Assembly: GCF_000835495.1 (NCBI RefSeq)
Contig: NW_015622546.1
Location: forward strand, 2,908,955 to 2,972,954
Length of the DNA stretch: 64,000 nt
Source: Cladophialophora immunda
Taxonomy: Eukaryota > Ascomycota > Eurotiomycetes > Chaetothyriales > Herpotrichiellaceae
Direction: 5' to 3'
A program made the position numbers and the translations under genes. Of the stretch, positions 12,401 through 22,805 are shown in pieces (position 1 is the first letter of the stretch; every line of letters begins with the position of its first letter). Under the pieces are notes generated by a model. The model was not told the origin of the DNA and made no database searches. It was given only the letters and a program-made list of their open reading frames with translations.

Positions 12401-12602
12401 GAGAAGGATTGTTCTGAGCGTACAACCCTTTTAAGGCAGCGGACTTGGACTTTTTCCCTAGGAAAAATAAAATTGATGGAAATTGCCGTTGGGGGTCGGG
12501 AAGATCTCTTATGATTGATTTCAGGCGTTCTGAATCTAACAACGACCATTCCGGTGCTACGCCGTCGAGATCGAGCCACTGCACATGCGGACAAAGAGGC
12601 AT
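9465..12602 (-). CDS. RING-finger patatin-like phospholipase
   Basis: Seven exons close in phase: 12602-12222, 12161-11594, 11540-11010, 10962-10612, 10566-10512, 10445-10419 and 10365-9465, giving 937 residues. Introns are 45-66 nt, and one exon is only 27 nt. Residues about 388-435 form a RING-like zinc site (CFLC, CGHSLCEEC, CEFC). A patatin domain follows: oxyanion loop DGGGVRG, nucleophile GTSAG split by an intron, then WEIARCAAAAPSYFRPK, and the catalytic Asp in QDGGITDNNP. All key residues are present, so an active lipid acyl hydrolase is likely. The first 380 residues and the C-terminal 280 (with a CVCRRCGY pair) are not recognised. Related fungal patatins act in defence and cell-death settings; this role is inferred. 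The start is placed at ATG 12602 because the frame upstream of it has no ATG. Confidence 0.88.
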
Positions 12603-13995
12603 GCTTTTCCCCACTGAAACTGCTTGGGTCACGAATTAGATCCCAAAAGTAGGGGCAAATAAAGAAAAGAAGAAAGGAAGGAAGAAAGAAAGCAAAAATG
12701 ATACCCATAGGGACTTCATGTGGTAGTGATACTGGGACACTTAATCTGGTGCAATCTTCAACAATACTTAGCCACTACTCCTCGAGGAGAGGATGCGGCT
12801 TACCTCTGGACCTTATAGTATCCATTTTCTATAAAGATGATATAGTTTGTTTCTGGCGAAGATTATTTCAGGCGATACAGCCGATTCACTTCTCATGAGT
12901 CTTACTTAGGCGATGCAGACCTTTATTTTGTGTTTTCGCCTACTTCTCGTGTGCTTCTTGCTATGGGCAACGTGATATGGGGCTCGTACGGGAAGAAGGG
13001 ACGAGCCCCTCGCGAAAGCGGGGATGATCCAAGAAGGCGTAAGCTTATAATCCAGTCACTTGCACTACTCCTGTATTTGGATTTACTAATGCCTTTGACG
13101 ATAAAAGTACAATAACTAAATAATCTGGTCGAGCTTCAAATTTACACTCCCAAGAAAAGTCTCCTCAATGTTACCAGAAAGAGTGACAACGGACTACTAC
13201 ACGAGCTTACATCAAAGCTGATTAACATCGTACACACGGGGTGCAGACTTTCCCTTCGACTCTAGAGTCCAACTGAATCTGGTTTGACAAGGATATATGG
13301 CAATTACTACATTATAACCTCCTATGGCGTCCATGATAAGAGTGTTGGGCGTGCATATGGCAGTTATTAGGCCTGTAAAATATGGCACACGCAAGAAGTG
13401 AAAAGAACCCATGGTAATATCCACCGGTCAATCGGTCAATTTGTCAATTTTGTCAATTTTGGGACCAGAGTTACGAAGACTATCTTGCGCGTACGCCTCA
13501 AACGTACGACCTCTGAGTTTGAATACAAGTATTTGTCTCTACCCAGAACCCATTAGGCGAACGAATCGGGTCACAAAGCAGAGTAGACTGCTGAATTTAC
13601 GATGCGGAAATCTCGTCAACCGAGTGACGATTATATGCCTCTTCCAGCATGCAGGGGGGTTTCGTAGTGTACTGGCTTTTTAGTAGCCATGGCAACTTCC
13701 GTTCTAGCCACCTCGAGAACGATAGGTCGCATATCCGCTAAACCTGGGTCTTGCAAGGACGGAGGACGCCAACGTGATCGTTGCCTCAGGCCGATATAAA
13801 CTGTGTGAGCGATTCTTCGTTGCGGAAGGAATTGCTATACTGTACCGAAGCTGGTCCGTAATGCAACCACCTATTGTATATGGAGCTGTAAGAAGAGCGG
13901 CAGATCTTACCACAAGATTCGGAGGGTCAGCGAATGGTTAGCGGAGAAAAGCCACCTATTGATATAAAACTCGACGTACCCTGTCATAGGCCATC
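12603..13995. other. Intergenic
   Basis: About 1.4 kb without supported gene, between divergent genes. Contains a short polypurine tract near 12660-12695. Small frames here lack motifs and splice logic. Confidence 0.55.
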
Positions 13996-14550
13996 ATGCG
14001 GTCTTCTGTACTCGTCTCGAATGAGCAAATGTCTCAGAATCATCTTTCCCGCTGGATTGTTATAATATGCTTTCTTCTCAATGGGGCTACAGTGGCAGCG
14101 CTGTGCGTTGGCTGGAAACTTGAGGACATCGTCGTAGATCGCATCAAGTATCTACTTGGATGTTCCGCCGCGGCAACGGTTCTCTGCTTGGTGCAAGGTC
14201 TCGCAATTTGTGTCCGCACTCCCCAACGAAGCTCGAATCACATTTCGAAGATGGTAGCGGCTTGTACCATCCTTGAGACGGCGCTACTTTCCGCGTTTAT
14301 CACTCTTCTGTACCTGGGACATTCGGCAAGGCAGTGCCTGCAGGCAAATGGATCTTCTCACTTCTGCACCATAGTGGTATGAATCATATCCTGTGCAGGC
14401 CGTCAGCAGTCATTAACTTGCGTTATACAGATTGTCGTGACGATCAGTACTGGCATATCTCTCTCGTTGGCTCTCTGTCAGGCTATCGCCGCCTGTTCTA
14501 CGCGTAATAGCAACAATCATATCCAACAAGTGTTCACAGGACGTTGGTAA
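13996..14550 (+). CDS. Small four-helix membrane protein of unknown function
   Basis: Two exons, 13996-14376 and 14431-14550, joined over a 54-nt phase-0 intron (donor GTATGA, acceptor ATACAG), giving 166 residues. Hydrophobic segments at about residues 20-40, 52-72, 90-110 and 125-145 suggest four transmembrane helices, with a short basic N-terminus. No enzymatic motif is seen. The first exon alone would end two codons past the donor. Neighbours give no hint of role. Confidence 0.6.
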
Positions 14551-14892
14551 GCTCATAACGTTATCGGGTGGCAGGGGGAGACATCCGCGTCCTTTGCGAA
14601 CAGGGGGGTTTGCCTCATGGAATCCGCATGATCCGCTGTTCACCTAGATTCTGATATAGAGGGTTTTCGGGATACAACGCCGTTGAGCTTCACAAAGCTT
14701 TTTCCAGGATTATCTCTCGCGAGGAGTGCTCCACGTTTGCTTGTTACTATTCCAGAATCACTTGTGTCGGACGAATGCAGGAAGGGTGTATCAGGAAAAG
14801 CCTTCTAAGATGTAGCGCATCTCCTTGCTTAAAGGCAACATTGAATTGTATCCCAGATTTTTGAGGCGCCGATAGCCAATCTGACTTTTGCA
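14551..14892. other. Intergenic between convergent genes
   Basis: Nothing recognised in this short spacer. Confidence 0.5.
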
Positions 14893-15390
14893 TCAAACCC
14901 AAGCCGACTGGTCACGCTCAGCCTGATGCCTGCTCAACTCAATCCAATCCGCTTCGGCTTTCCTAATCACTTCATGGTAACGTTGCAAGTATCGGTCGAT
15001 CTCTTGGGCCTGGTTAAACCACTCCTGATGCAGCTGCCCATCGCCATCATATGTGAAATAGTTAAGATACATTTGATGTGAAACAGAATGGAGTCCCTCC
15101 ACCAGAGCCTGCGACGCTTCGTACTCAGCTCGGAAAAATCTCAGCTCCCTCTGAAGTGCTGAGATTAGTCGGACAAGGTCTACCATGCGTTGTTCACTTG
15201 CCGGCCGCCTGATGTGCTTAGCGGCTTGCATAGCTTCTGTCCGGAGTTCCAGAGCCGAGGTGGTCCCATTGTATGCATGAATAATCTTGTCAAAGGATTG
15301 GATTGCGGGTATTTGGTCTGGAGTGATTTCCTTCGGGCACTTTAGATTGCACGAAGCCGATTCGATGCTGCATGATGATCCCAGCTGCAT
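14893..15390 (-). CDS. Small helical protein of unknown function
   Basis: A 165-residue frame from an ATG at 15390. Residues 40-165 are rich in charged residues, Gln and Leu, with helical character (LISALQRELRFFRAEYEASQ, then EIDRYLQRYHEVIRKAEADW). The first 25 residues contain three cysteines. No family is recognised. Upstream exons around 15400-15610 are possible but no phase-consistent splice was found. It may be a genuine lineage-specific gene. Confidence 0.45.
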   Translation of the reverse strand: MQLGSSCSIESASCNLKCPKEITPDQIPAIQSFDKIIHAYNGTTSALELRTEAMQAAKHIRRPASEQRMVDLVRLISALQRELRFFRAEYEASQALVEGLHSVSHQMYLNYFTYDGDGQLHQEWFNQAQEIDRYLQRYHEVIRKAEADWIELSRHQAERDQSAWV

Positions 15391-16436
15391 ATCTCACGCA
15401 CGACCAAGATTGCAGAATTGCATGATAGTTGCCAACAGGTGCCGTTCCGCAGGGCTCTTGAAGCAATCTTATAGCACCAGTGATCGCCACAACAACCTAT
15501 GGTATGTCGGTCCAAAGGAAGCCCTGAGAACAGGACCAAGACGCCATAAATGCACGCGAATCTTTCGTACATCGGGGAGCCCCTACCATCCCCATACTCG
15601 CAGTTCATTTAGCTTACCGGCTCTTGCAAGCTCCTCCGACTTCATACCGACTCGAAAATGACATTGCACCTACTTAGCTAATTCCCAAGTGCAATATGGC
15701 ACTGACGACATTATTACATGACGGCGCAGGGACGACTCTCCGGCTAATCGCGATCCCTCGGTGAAGCTGCGTTTCCACATGAGGTTGACATAAGATCTCC
15801 CCTCACGGAACTGCCGTAACCTGATGTTCTCTCTACTCGGACGGAATTCTGCTCAGTTTTTCTCAATGCTCCGCTGCTCGACCTAAGTCATCCCATCTCC
15901 TAATGGAACAAAGGTCCATAGGTTTCCCCAGGGTTTGGGAAAACGCTTACTCTCCGGGTTGCTCTAGGGCATGCTATTTCTTTGTCCCACAACCTTCATC
16001 CCACCGCGCCGCGCATGGCCAGAATAGGTGGGTAAGGGCTTGAACATCTGTGCTAGGACTTTAAGTCAGATATGCCCAGTCAATGAGTGTTCAAGAGACG
16101 AGACCTATCCGTCCTCAGGGCATTTCTTGCTTCACGACGTATTGCTAAAAGAAAAAGTTTTGCAGTAAGCAAACCCTTTAGATTTTGATCACTACTGACC
16201 GAACAGCGCTCGCTGTCCTCGTACCTAGGCTAAGGCTTTTCAAACCTGAAACGGTGTACTTTTCACCAGAACCTCCTGCAACACATTCTGCTAGTGGACC
16301 AGGTCACGATAGCTCTTGAACAAGATAAACGATATCATGTCTCAATGCCTAGAAGACTTAAATGTCATCCTCAGCTGATAAATCTCGCGTTTTAGTATTT
16401 CCTTCATAGGTTTGTTGCTGCATGGCGGCTTCAAGA
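15391..16436. other. Intergenic
   Basis: About 1 kb without a supported gene. Several short frames overlap on both strands near 15290-15660 but none has motifs. Confidence 0.5.
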
Positions 16437-17075
16437 TCAGTATATACTAGAAACAGATCTGCTAAACTCACGATGCTCAGATATAGGAGGCTCTGGCGCG
16501 AGAGCTCGCAATCTACCAATTTGGGCAGGCGGAATCCTTGATCTTTGGGCACGGACGGTCGGCACCCTGGGATATCCAGAATCAATCGAGAGCGGTACCG
16601 TCATCTCGGTTCGTTTTGTGTGAGCTAGCTCAGGCTGCTGAACCTGCGGAGATGAAGGATTTGGGAACGTCGACAAGGTTGGCGTCATAGGACGCAGGGG
16701 CCTCGAGGGCGTACTCGCGGCAGAGGCGTTCGGCGCCCTGCAAGGGGAGTCAACGTAGATTCTTGCCGTAAGTGATTTTCTCATTGGAAAACGTGCCTAT
16801 TTAGGGGAGGAGCATTTGTCCCAGGTAGGGGAGGAAGAGGCTTATCCCAGATCTGATTTAGTGTTCCTGTTCCTGTCTGTCAGTTATATGTAGTTGATCG
16901 GGACCCAAACATAGTTACCATTTGTTGCCGGCAATGGTAATTGGTCCCATCGAATCGGTCGCGTCACGCGACTGTAAGAATTCCAGAGCCAGAGAAGGCC
17001 GACAAAAACGACGAGCATAGTACCGAGAACCAATGCAATAACGATCAGGTCGAATGTGTTGTTATTGTCGCCCAT
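16437..17075 (-). CDS. Single-pass membrane protein with proline-rich tail, containing a predicted GC-AG intron
   Basis: Three exons: 17075-16919, 16872-16797 and 16737-16437, closing to 177 residues. The first intron (16918-16873) has branch site CTGAC. The second (16796-16738, 59 nt) appears to use donor AG/GCACGT with acceptor TTGCAG; the arginine codon closes exactly and both exons are otherwise open. Residues about 8-32 form one transmembrane helix after MGDNNNTFD. Exon 2 encodes a proline motif, DKPLPPLPG. The tail is basic and Pro/Ser-rich, so probably cytosolic and disordered. No family recognised. The alternative is two unrelated small frames, but the phase agreement argues for one gene. 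Confidence 0.5.
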
Positions 17076-18501
17076 AAGGTTTGCGGTTGAGAAGAAAGTC
17101 ACGAATCTGATCGTATCTTGTATATAACCACACTAAGCCTTCCTAAATACCACTCTCTTGGAGAGAGATCCATGGTATGTCGCTTTGGTGTTCGCTAATT
17201 TTCATGGCTCTATCTCCTACTTATTCTACAGTAAAACCTATACAGACCCAGTCGTCTCTGCTTCTCCATGTGCTTCTCCAGGTGAAAGCCAAGGCCAGAG
17301 TAAAGACTACCGCTCTGCTGATGTAAAAGACTTGTGTTTGAGTTAGCCTGTGACCACCAATCATAGTTACCAATAGCCGCTCAGGGTTCAGCCAGGCCGT
17401 TTTGGAGGGTTGGTGGCCTCCACCGAGCCATCTGCTGACGTAGTTCGGTGGTGTCGATTCCGTCACTCAGGCTGTGTTTTGCTGATAGCGTCCGGTCCAG
17501 CTGCTTGTTCATTGCGCGTCTCCTTGGAAACTAATTTTGTCTGTAACGCACCCGAACCGACAAAAATGCCTGCAAGGGACTGCTTGAATGTTCCACCATT
17601 GCATGTTCATTTACGGACGTGCTCCTCCACTGCAATGCACGGATGATGACCAACGCAAGGCTGCGGAGAACGCGGTTAAGGGAGCTATTTGAAGCTTGGC
17701 GGCGCGTATACAGCCAATCCCCGCCCGGGGGGGTGGGGGGGTACCATGAGCCGCTGCAGTCCATGTAGTGGTAGGATCGATAATCTTTGTTGGAACACAG
17801 TACGACCAAAAATAAACCAGGATAGTCAGGGTCTTGGTAACATACCAGACCGATGACCCTGGCCATGGATGACGAGGGAGTCTACAATGACCATTAATTC
17901 TTGAGGTCTGCCGGAATCGCATCGCCGGTTTCACTTGAGCACTACGAAACTCCCGGTATCCGTCGACCACTATTTTGCGAGGTTCACCAGAACCAGAAAC
18001 CGATGACCCTAGTTAGGTCTGAAACGTCACCTAACATGGCGTTTTGCGAGCCACTGTTTTCCGAGGTCTCTCGACGCGAAAGCCGATGGATTCTGATGTA
18101 GGACAGGCTGAAACGGTCGACCACTGTATTACGAGGCCGGTCGGACATCAAAGCCCATAATTCTTGACATTTGACCAGTTTTCGGAGTTTCTTGAAACGA
18201 TTTTGAGCCACGGCAAGAGTAAGTCGGCAAGGTTCTGTACCTCACTGTACTCTCGACACATCTTCTAGCATCTTGACGGTCTTCCTTTGGCGACCAAGGC
18301 CGAGATTGTCTATTGCCCTCCCCCACTTGAGGCTTCATCTATAGGTCTGTGGGCTCCAAATCTGAAGATGGCCATGACTTTGATTGGGGACGACCGCGCT
18401 TGCTATCACATGGTCGCCTCCTGCATAAACACGTATATTTACGTGTGAACGAAGCTGGGAACCCAAAAACTGATATCACTTGATTCAAGCGAAGCCTTTA
18501 T
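17076..18501. other. Intergenic with degenerate repeat
   Basis: No supported gene. It includes a C/G homopolymer-rich run near 17720-17742 and the degenerate tandem repeat at 17940-18200. Confidence 0.5.
17940..18200 (+). repeat. Degenerate tandem repeat, about 75-80 bp period
   Basis: Three diverged copies share the core GACCACTATTTTGCGAGG (first copy near 17963), then a spacer, then AAACCGATGACCCT or similar. A lone core-like stretch, GTCGACCACCGCTTTTACGAGG, recurs near 56480 in the TAG-rich block, but it is longer than the shared core and only partly matched. Copies are imperfect, so alignment is by eye. Confidence 0.4.
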
Positions 18502-19399
18502 TCAGGGCGACGAGCGTACATTCATTGAAAGGTTCGGATCAATATTGTCCATGAGACCTGCACATCCACCGGGAGATGCGTCATCAGCACCGTCAACCTC
18601 TCGAGAGAGTTCAGTCATGTCATTCTGTAGTGAATTAATCTTTTCCTGCCACCCGTTGATGCCCATTAAGACCAATCGTTTACAGCGTTCCAATTGTTCC
18701 TCCAAGCTCGACTTTTCTGCCTGCCCTTTTCGTAGCTCTGATCGAAGTTGTGAAATATCTAACCTTAGAGTACTGATCGCCTGGTCTTTCTTTGCGGCCA
18801 AATCTCGCCCCTCAGCCAGTTTACCAGACAGGTATTCCACCTTTCTGGAGAGGCTCGAGATTGTAGATGTAAAGCTCTGAGCCTCGAAAGGCTTTATCAA
18901 TTTCAGTTCCGAATCACTATATTTGTGAAAGATACATTCCTCGTACCTTTAAAGTCGTAAGCTCACTGGTTTCGGGACATGAGGCTGCTTGAACACTCTG
19001 TGTATCCTGGGACAATTCAATAGGCGAGCTTTCTGTGACCGCCCAATTTGTAACTGGGTCACAGCGTGGGATCGCCTCAAATGAAACACCAACTTCATCT
19101 CGAATCATTCGTAGTGCAGCAAGGTTGTGTTTGCTGATCTGCTTTTGGAACAAAGATCTTCTGTGGGGCATAAATGCCCACTGATAGGCTTTATCGGGGC
19201 CCGGAACAAGGCGAACATCTGTCGGATCCACTTGAATTCCGAGTCGATCTCCTATTTTGCGGTATCAATAATGTTCAATGAAGCAATAGAGCTGCTCACG
19301 GATATGCCGTGACAAGAGACTACGGCAAACATCACGGCACTTCGCCCGTTCGTGATTTGCAGGTCTACCTGCGTCATGGGCCACAAGATCAGTGGTCAT
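18502..19399 (-). CDS. Coiled-coil protein of unknown function
   Basis: Three exons: 19399-19300, 19251-18947 and 18891-18502 (introns 19299-19252 and 18946-18892), in phase throughout, giving 264 residues. The N-terminal third is basic and conserved-looking (NHERAKCRDVCRSLLSRHI, then DRLGIQVDPTDVRLVPGPDK). Residues about 95-230 form a coiled coil (ISSLSRKVEYLSGKLAEG, then LEEQLERCKRL). The first exon is short but ends at a GTGAGC donor in the right phase. The second acceptor is the less common AAG. No family or partner is recognised. Confidence 0.6.
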
Positions 19400-19841
19400 G
19401 ATGTATCAGCGCAGAGATCATTATCCACGGAGAACAGGTAGATGAACTGGCGAATTTTAAAGATTCTATCTTACCACAAGACCAGGTGGTTATCTCTATT
19501 GGTATTACCACGTTCGTCCATTTCGCAAACATCTTCTGGTTGATACCATGGCATTTTGTAGTGCTCAATGCTGTGAGAAATCGTGTATGGCTTTCCAAAG
19601 GTGGAGTAGCAGACCATGAGAGACCATGGATGGTGAGACATGAATGCCGAGCAGCACCTTTGCGGTCATCAGACCTCAAAACAAGAGAGCAATTCTAACC
19701 GGCGAAACTTCAGTTTGCTAATTTTGCAACACAGTATGTACAGGACACGATCATCTCTGGCTTTCAAATTCTTTGATCGACACCGAATGCTACAGGACCA
19801 GAATTTTCCCACCATACGTGCCACGCAGTCCTACTGTCTCC
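19400..19841. other. Intergenic, divergent promoter region
   Basis: Stretch between the coiled-coil gene and the recombinase relic. No gene supported. If the recombinase was once a mobile element gene, an element end could lie here, but no terminal repeat was seen. Confidence 0.45.
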
Positions 19842-22751
19842 ATGTCCGCTATCATGCGACCGGGTGACTCTGGTCGGGCAAGATTGCGGCAGGTGAAGGG
19901 TTACGACAATCTCATCCGCCAGACGACGGATGCGCTCACGCTGAAACCGGTAAAGCCTGCCACGGAGGCCCTCTACCGCATCGCTCTACATGAGTGGGAT
20001 CTGTATTGTCTCCAAAGACATAGAGCTCGCCACCACTTTCTAACGGACACTCAGGTTTGTGGAAGACTGCCGAGCCCGCCATCCCGAGATTAACCTTAGT
20101 CCTTTGAGCGCAAAGTCGGCGAAAGATTTCCTCCTCTTCTACACCACGGGCAGGAAGGGCCGTCTCGAAGATGTCGTCACCGATTCGTCTACGCTAACCT
20201 TCTGGAAGTGCTTCATGACAGCATGGCAGAGAAAGACGGGCGAACATTTCCCGAAACCCCTCCGAGATACAATTCAGAATGTGCGCTCGAGCCGAGATCT
20301 TGTGATATGATCAATTAATCGCAGCTGACTTTTTTCTTTTCTCTTCTCCTGTAGTTGATCTACGGAGGAGAGAACGGTGTTCTCGGCCTCTCCCACGCCC
20401 GGCGGCCGGTCAAGAATTACACCCTTCTAGACTTTAAGGCGGCGTCTCTGCAGCTCTGGCAGAATGATTGGTACGATTACCACCATGAGCTCTACCGCGG
20501 TGGATTGCACCTCCTTCAGCTGTTACATTGTGGCACATCCGGCCGGGCTGGAGAGTTTGAGAAGAATCTTCGATTCCGTGTAAGTGAGGTACCTAAATTT
20601 GCAAGAATTTGAATAATGTAGCTTAGGACGTCACAGTAGTCCAGGTCTGGATTACAGAGCAGCCCCAAATCGTGCTCGATTTGCGGCGAGACCAGGCGAA
20701 GGGACTTCAAAATTTGCCACGAGAACAGTGAGAAAGTTTCCCATCGCAACCCTATCGTGGCTACAGTCTGATTCCGAAGATAGGCCCGAGCACTTACTCT
20801 ATGAACTAGTCGGCCAACCTTTCTACTACAACGTTGTCTTGTTCTTCATGGCGCGAGCTCTCGCGGCAGGGGTATTCCGGTCGTACAAATCTTGGGCCGA
20901 GGTTTGTATGGCTGAGAAACCGTCGGAAGGAGTTCACGAAATCTTATGCTACGAAGACGGGTGCCTCGACATTCCGATATTTCCTTTGTGTCGTGCGGAT
21001 GGGGTCGTGCACGAGACCCAAACGTCTTCTTCATTGGCGAGCCATGCACTAGCTGCGCTAGGCCGACGAACAGGTTTCCGCGAAACCCTGACATTTCACG
21101 CCTCCCGTCGGGAGGCTCTCTTGGAAGTGGACAGTAAGTTATGTTGGCATCAAAATCGTACACGTTAAGGTGTTGAAAACGCCTCTCCAGATTACGGCTA
21201 TTCCATCAATGAACGGATGCGGTTCGCTGCCCACCGGAACCAAGGAACTTACGCAGCTGCATACCAGCCTCGCATGAGCACGGTCGACGGCCAGGCTACC
21301 TTCTTCGGGCTTGAACGGCAGAACCGCCATATACACCAGCTCTTCCGTGGATATTTACTGCGCCGAGACTACGGCTATCGGCCCGCACTGCCAGAATCTC
21401 TCCGTTGGCAAGCAGGTCAGGTCAATCCTCCCGGCGATACTCAGATAGCCGCATCAAGCGGTAACAATGACAACCGCAAGGGACGCCAGAGATGGTACGA
21501 CCAGCGGCGCCAGTTGCGAGATCGGCTCCTGCGAGGACACAGAATTGGCGCATCGGTAGATAGTGACACGTCGAAGCACTACCCTTACGAATCGGACTTT
21601 GTGCAAACAAGGAAAATAATGCCTGAACGAGATCGCTTGGCGGAAAACTTGTTCAAAGAAGGAAGCCTTCGTGATGAAATTGGGATCCAGGTCATGAGTG
21701 ACTTGATTCAGTTGATGCAGTCGACAAAGACACAGACACACTGTTCGAACTTGAACAGCTCGTTCACCAACTGTGACGGTTGCGGCCAACCCAGAAGCAG
21801 GTGATTCTCTACCGAGTCGAGGAACATGCGTGCCACCACTAACTCGAAAATAGGGCCAGGTTTACGACATGGTGGCTTCACGTCTACCACTGTCAAAAAT
21901 CTCGCGCCCGTGCGGCTGGTCGTTTTAAAGAGTTTTGCTTTTTGTGTTTCCAATGGTGGACGAGCACGGTGGATTGGGAAGACCATGCCGCAGAACACTT
22001 GCGCCCTGACGGCGAGTTAGGAATGCTACCGCTGAAGTGTAATATGGTTCAGTTCCGTCACAACCTCATTCGGCCAGGACTTTGTCCCTCGTGTCTCGGT
22101 GACGAATCTGTTGATGCCACAACTCGGTTTCACCAGTATACTAATGTCACGGAGTGGAAAAGACATTTGTTTCGTCATTTAGGTTTCGGCGGACTAGGCC
22201 CCCACCGTTGCTTTCACCCGCGCTGTGCCAATCTGGGCAAAATTGGCCAAGTCGATCACTACCTTCACCACCTCGCTGATGTGCACCAAATAATGTTCAA
22301 TGCTGAGGAACGGGAGACAGTGACTAAATCTCCCAACCCGACAGTATCACCTCCTGCAAATCCAGAAGCACGTCGTGTTGTCAGAGAGGGAGACAACGTC
22401 TTCATATCCTACGGTCCAGAGCACCAGAAACACCACCAAGAAGATTGTGTCATGCACAAGCGTCGGTGCCAATCAACGAAAGTACATGGACGACAACCCC
22501 GCCCAAACGAACGGGGTAACCAGCGACCACTATATCTAGAAAATCCGGTTCCTATATCGCCGATAGAAGCTGGTGTAAACAAGCAGGCCATAGCTGAAGC
22601 GGTTACTTGTTCTACCAGAAGAGAGCTTCAGAGCACTAAGCTAACAAAAATCGAACCCTCGTGGCAGGAATGCAAAGTGGAGAAGCAGGGGAATATATCC
22701 GTCGAGATCCCTCCACTACCAGCTGATTGGAGGCTGGGAGGCGGTAAATAG
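19842..22751 (+). pseudogene. DUF3435-type tyrosine recombinase relic with C2H2-like fingers
   Basis: Pieces in order match fungal DUF3435 (Pfam PF11917) proteins. An N-terminal helical part is followed by GGENGVLGLSHARRPVKNYT, an Arg box in LLHCGTSGRAGEF, then a HxxR box in FHASRREAL and the tyrosine region TYAAAYQPR. C2H2-like fingers follow: FCFLC with a HAAEH pair, and CPSCLGDE with CFHPRC. Phase-consistent introns at 20302-20354, 20580-20626 and 21134-21191 are retained. The frame is broken near 20055 (one extra base), near 20715-20735, and again near 21705. In-frame stops follow at 21774 and 21840. It was probably a DNA recombinase of the Crypton/Starship-captain relative type; it cannot make a full protein now unless the sequence has errors. 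Confidence 0.75.
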
Positions 22752-22805
22752 ACGAGGCCAGACTCAATCGAGTGATACTCACGTGACATAGCTCCGTCAA
22801 CGTAG

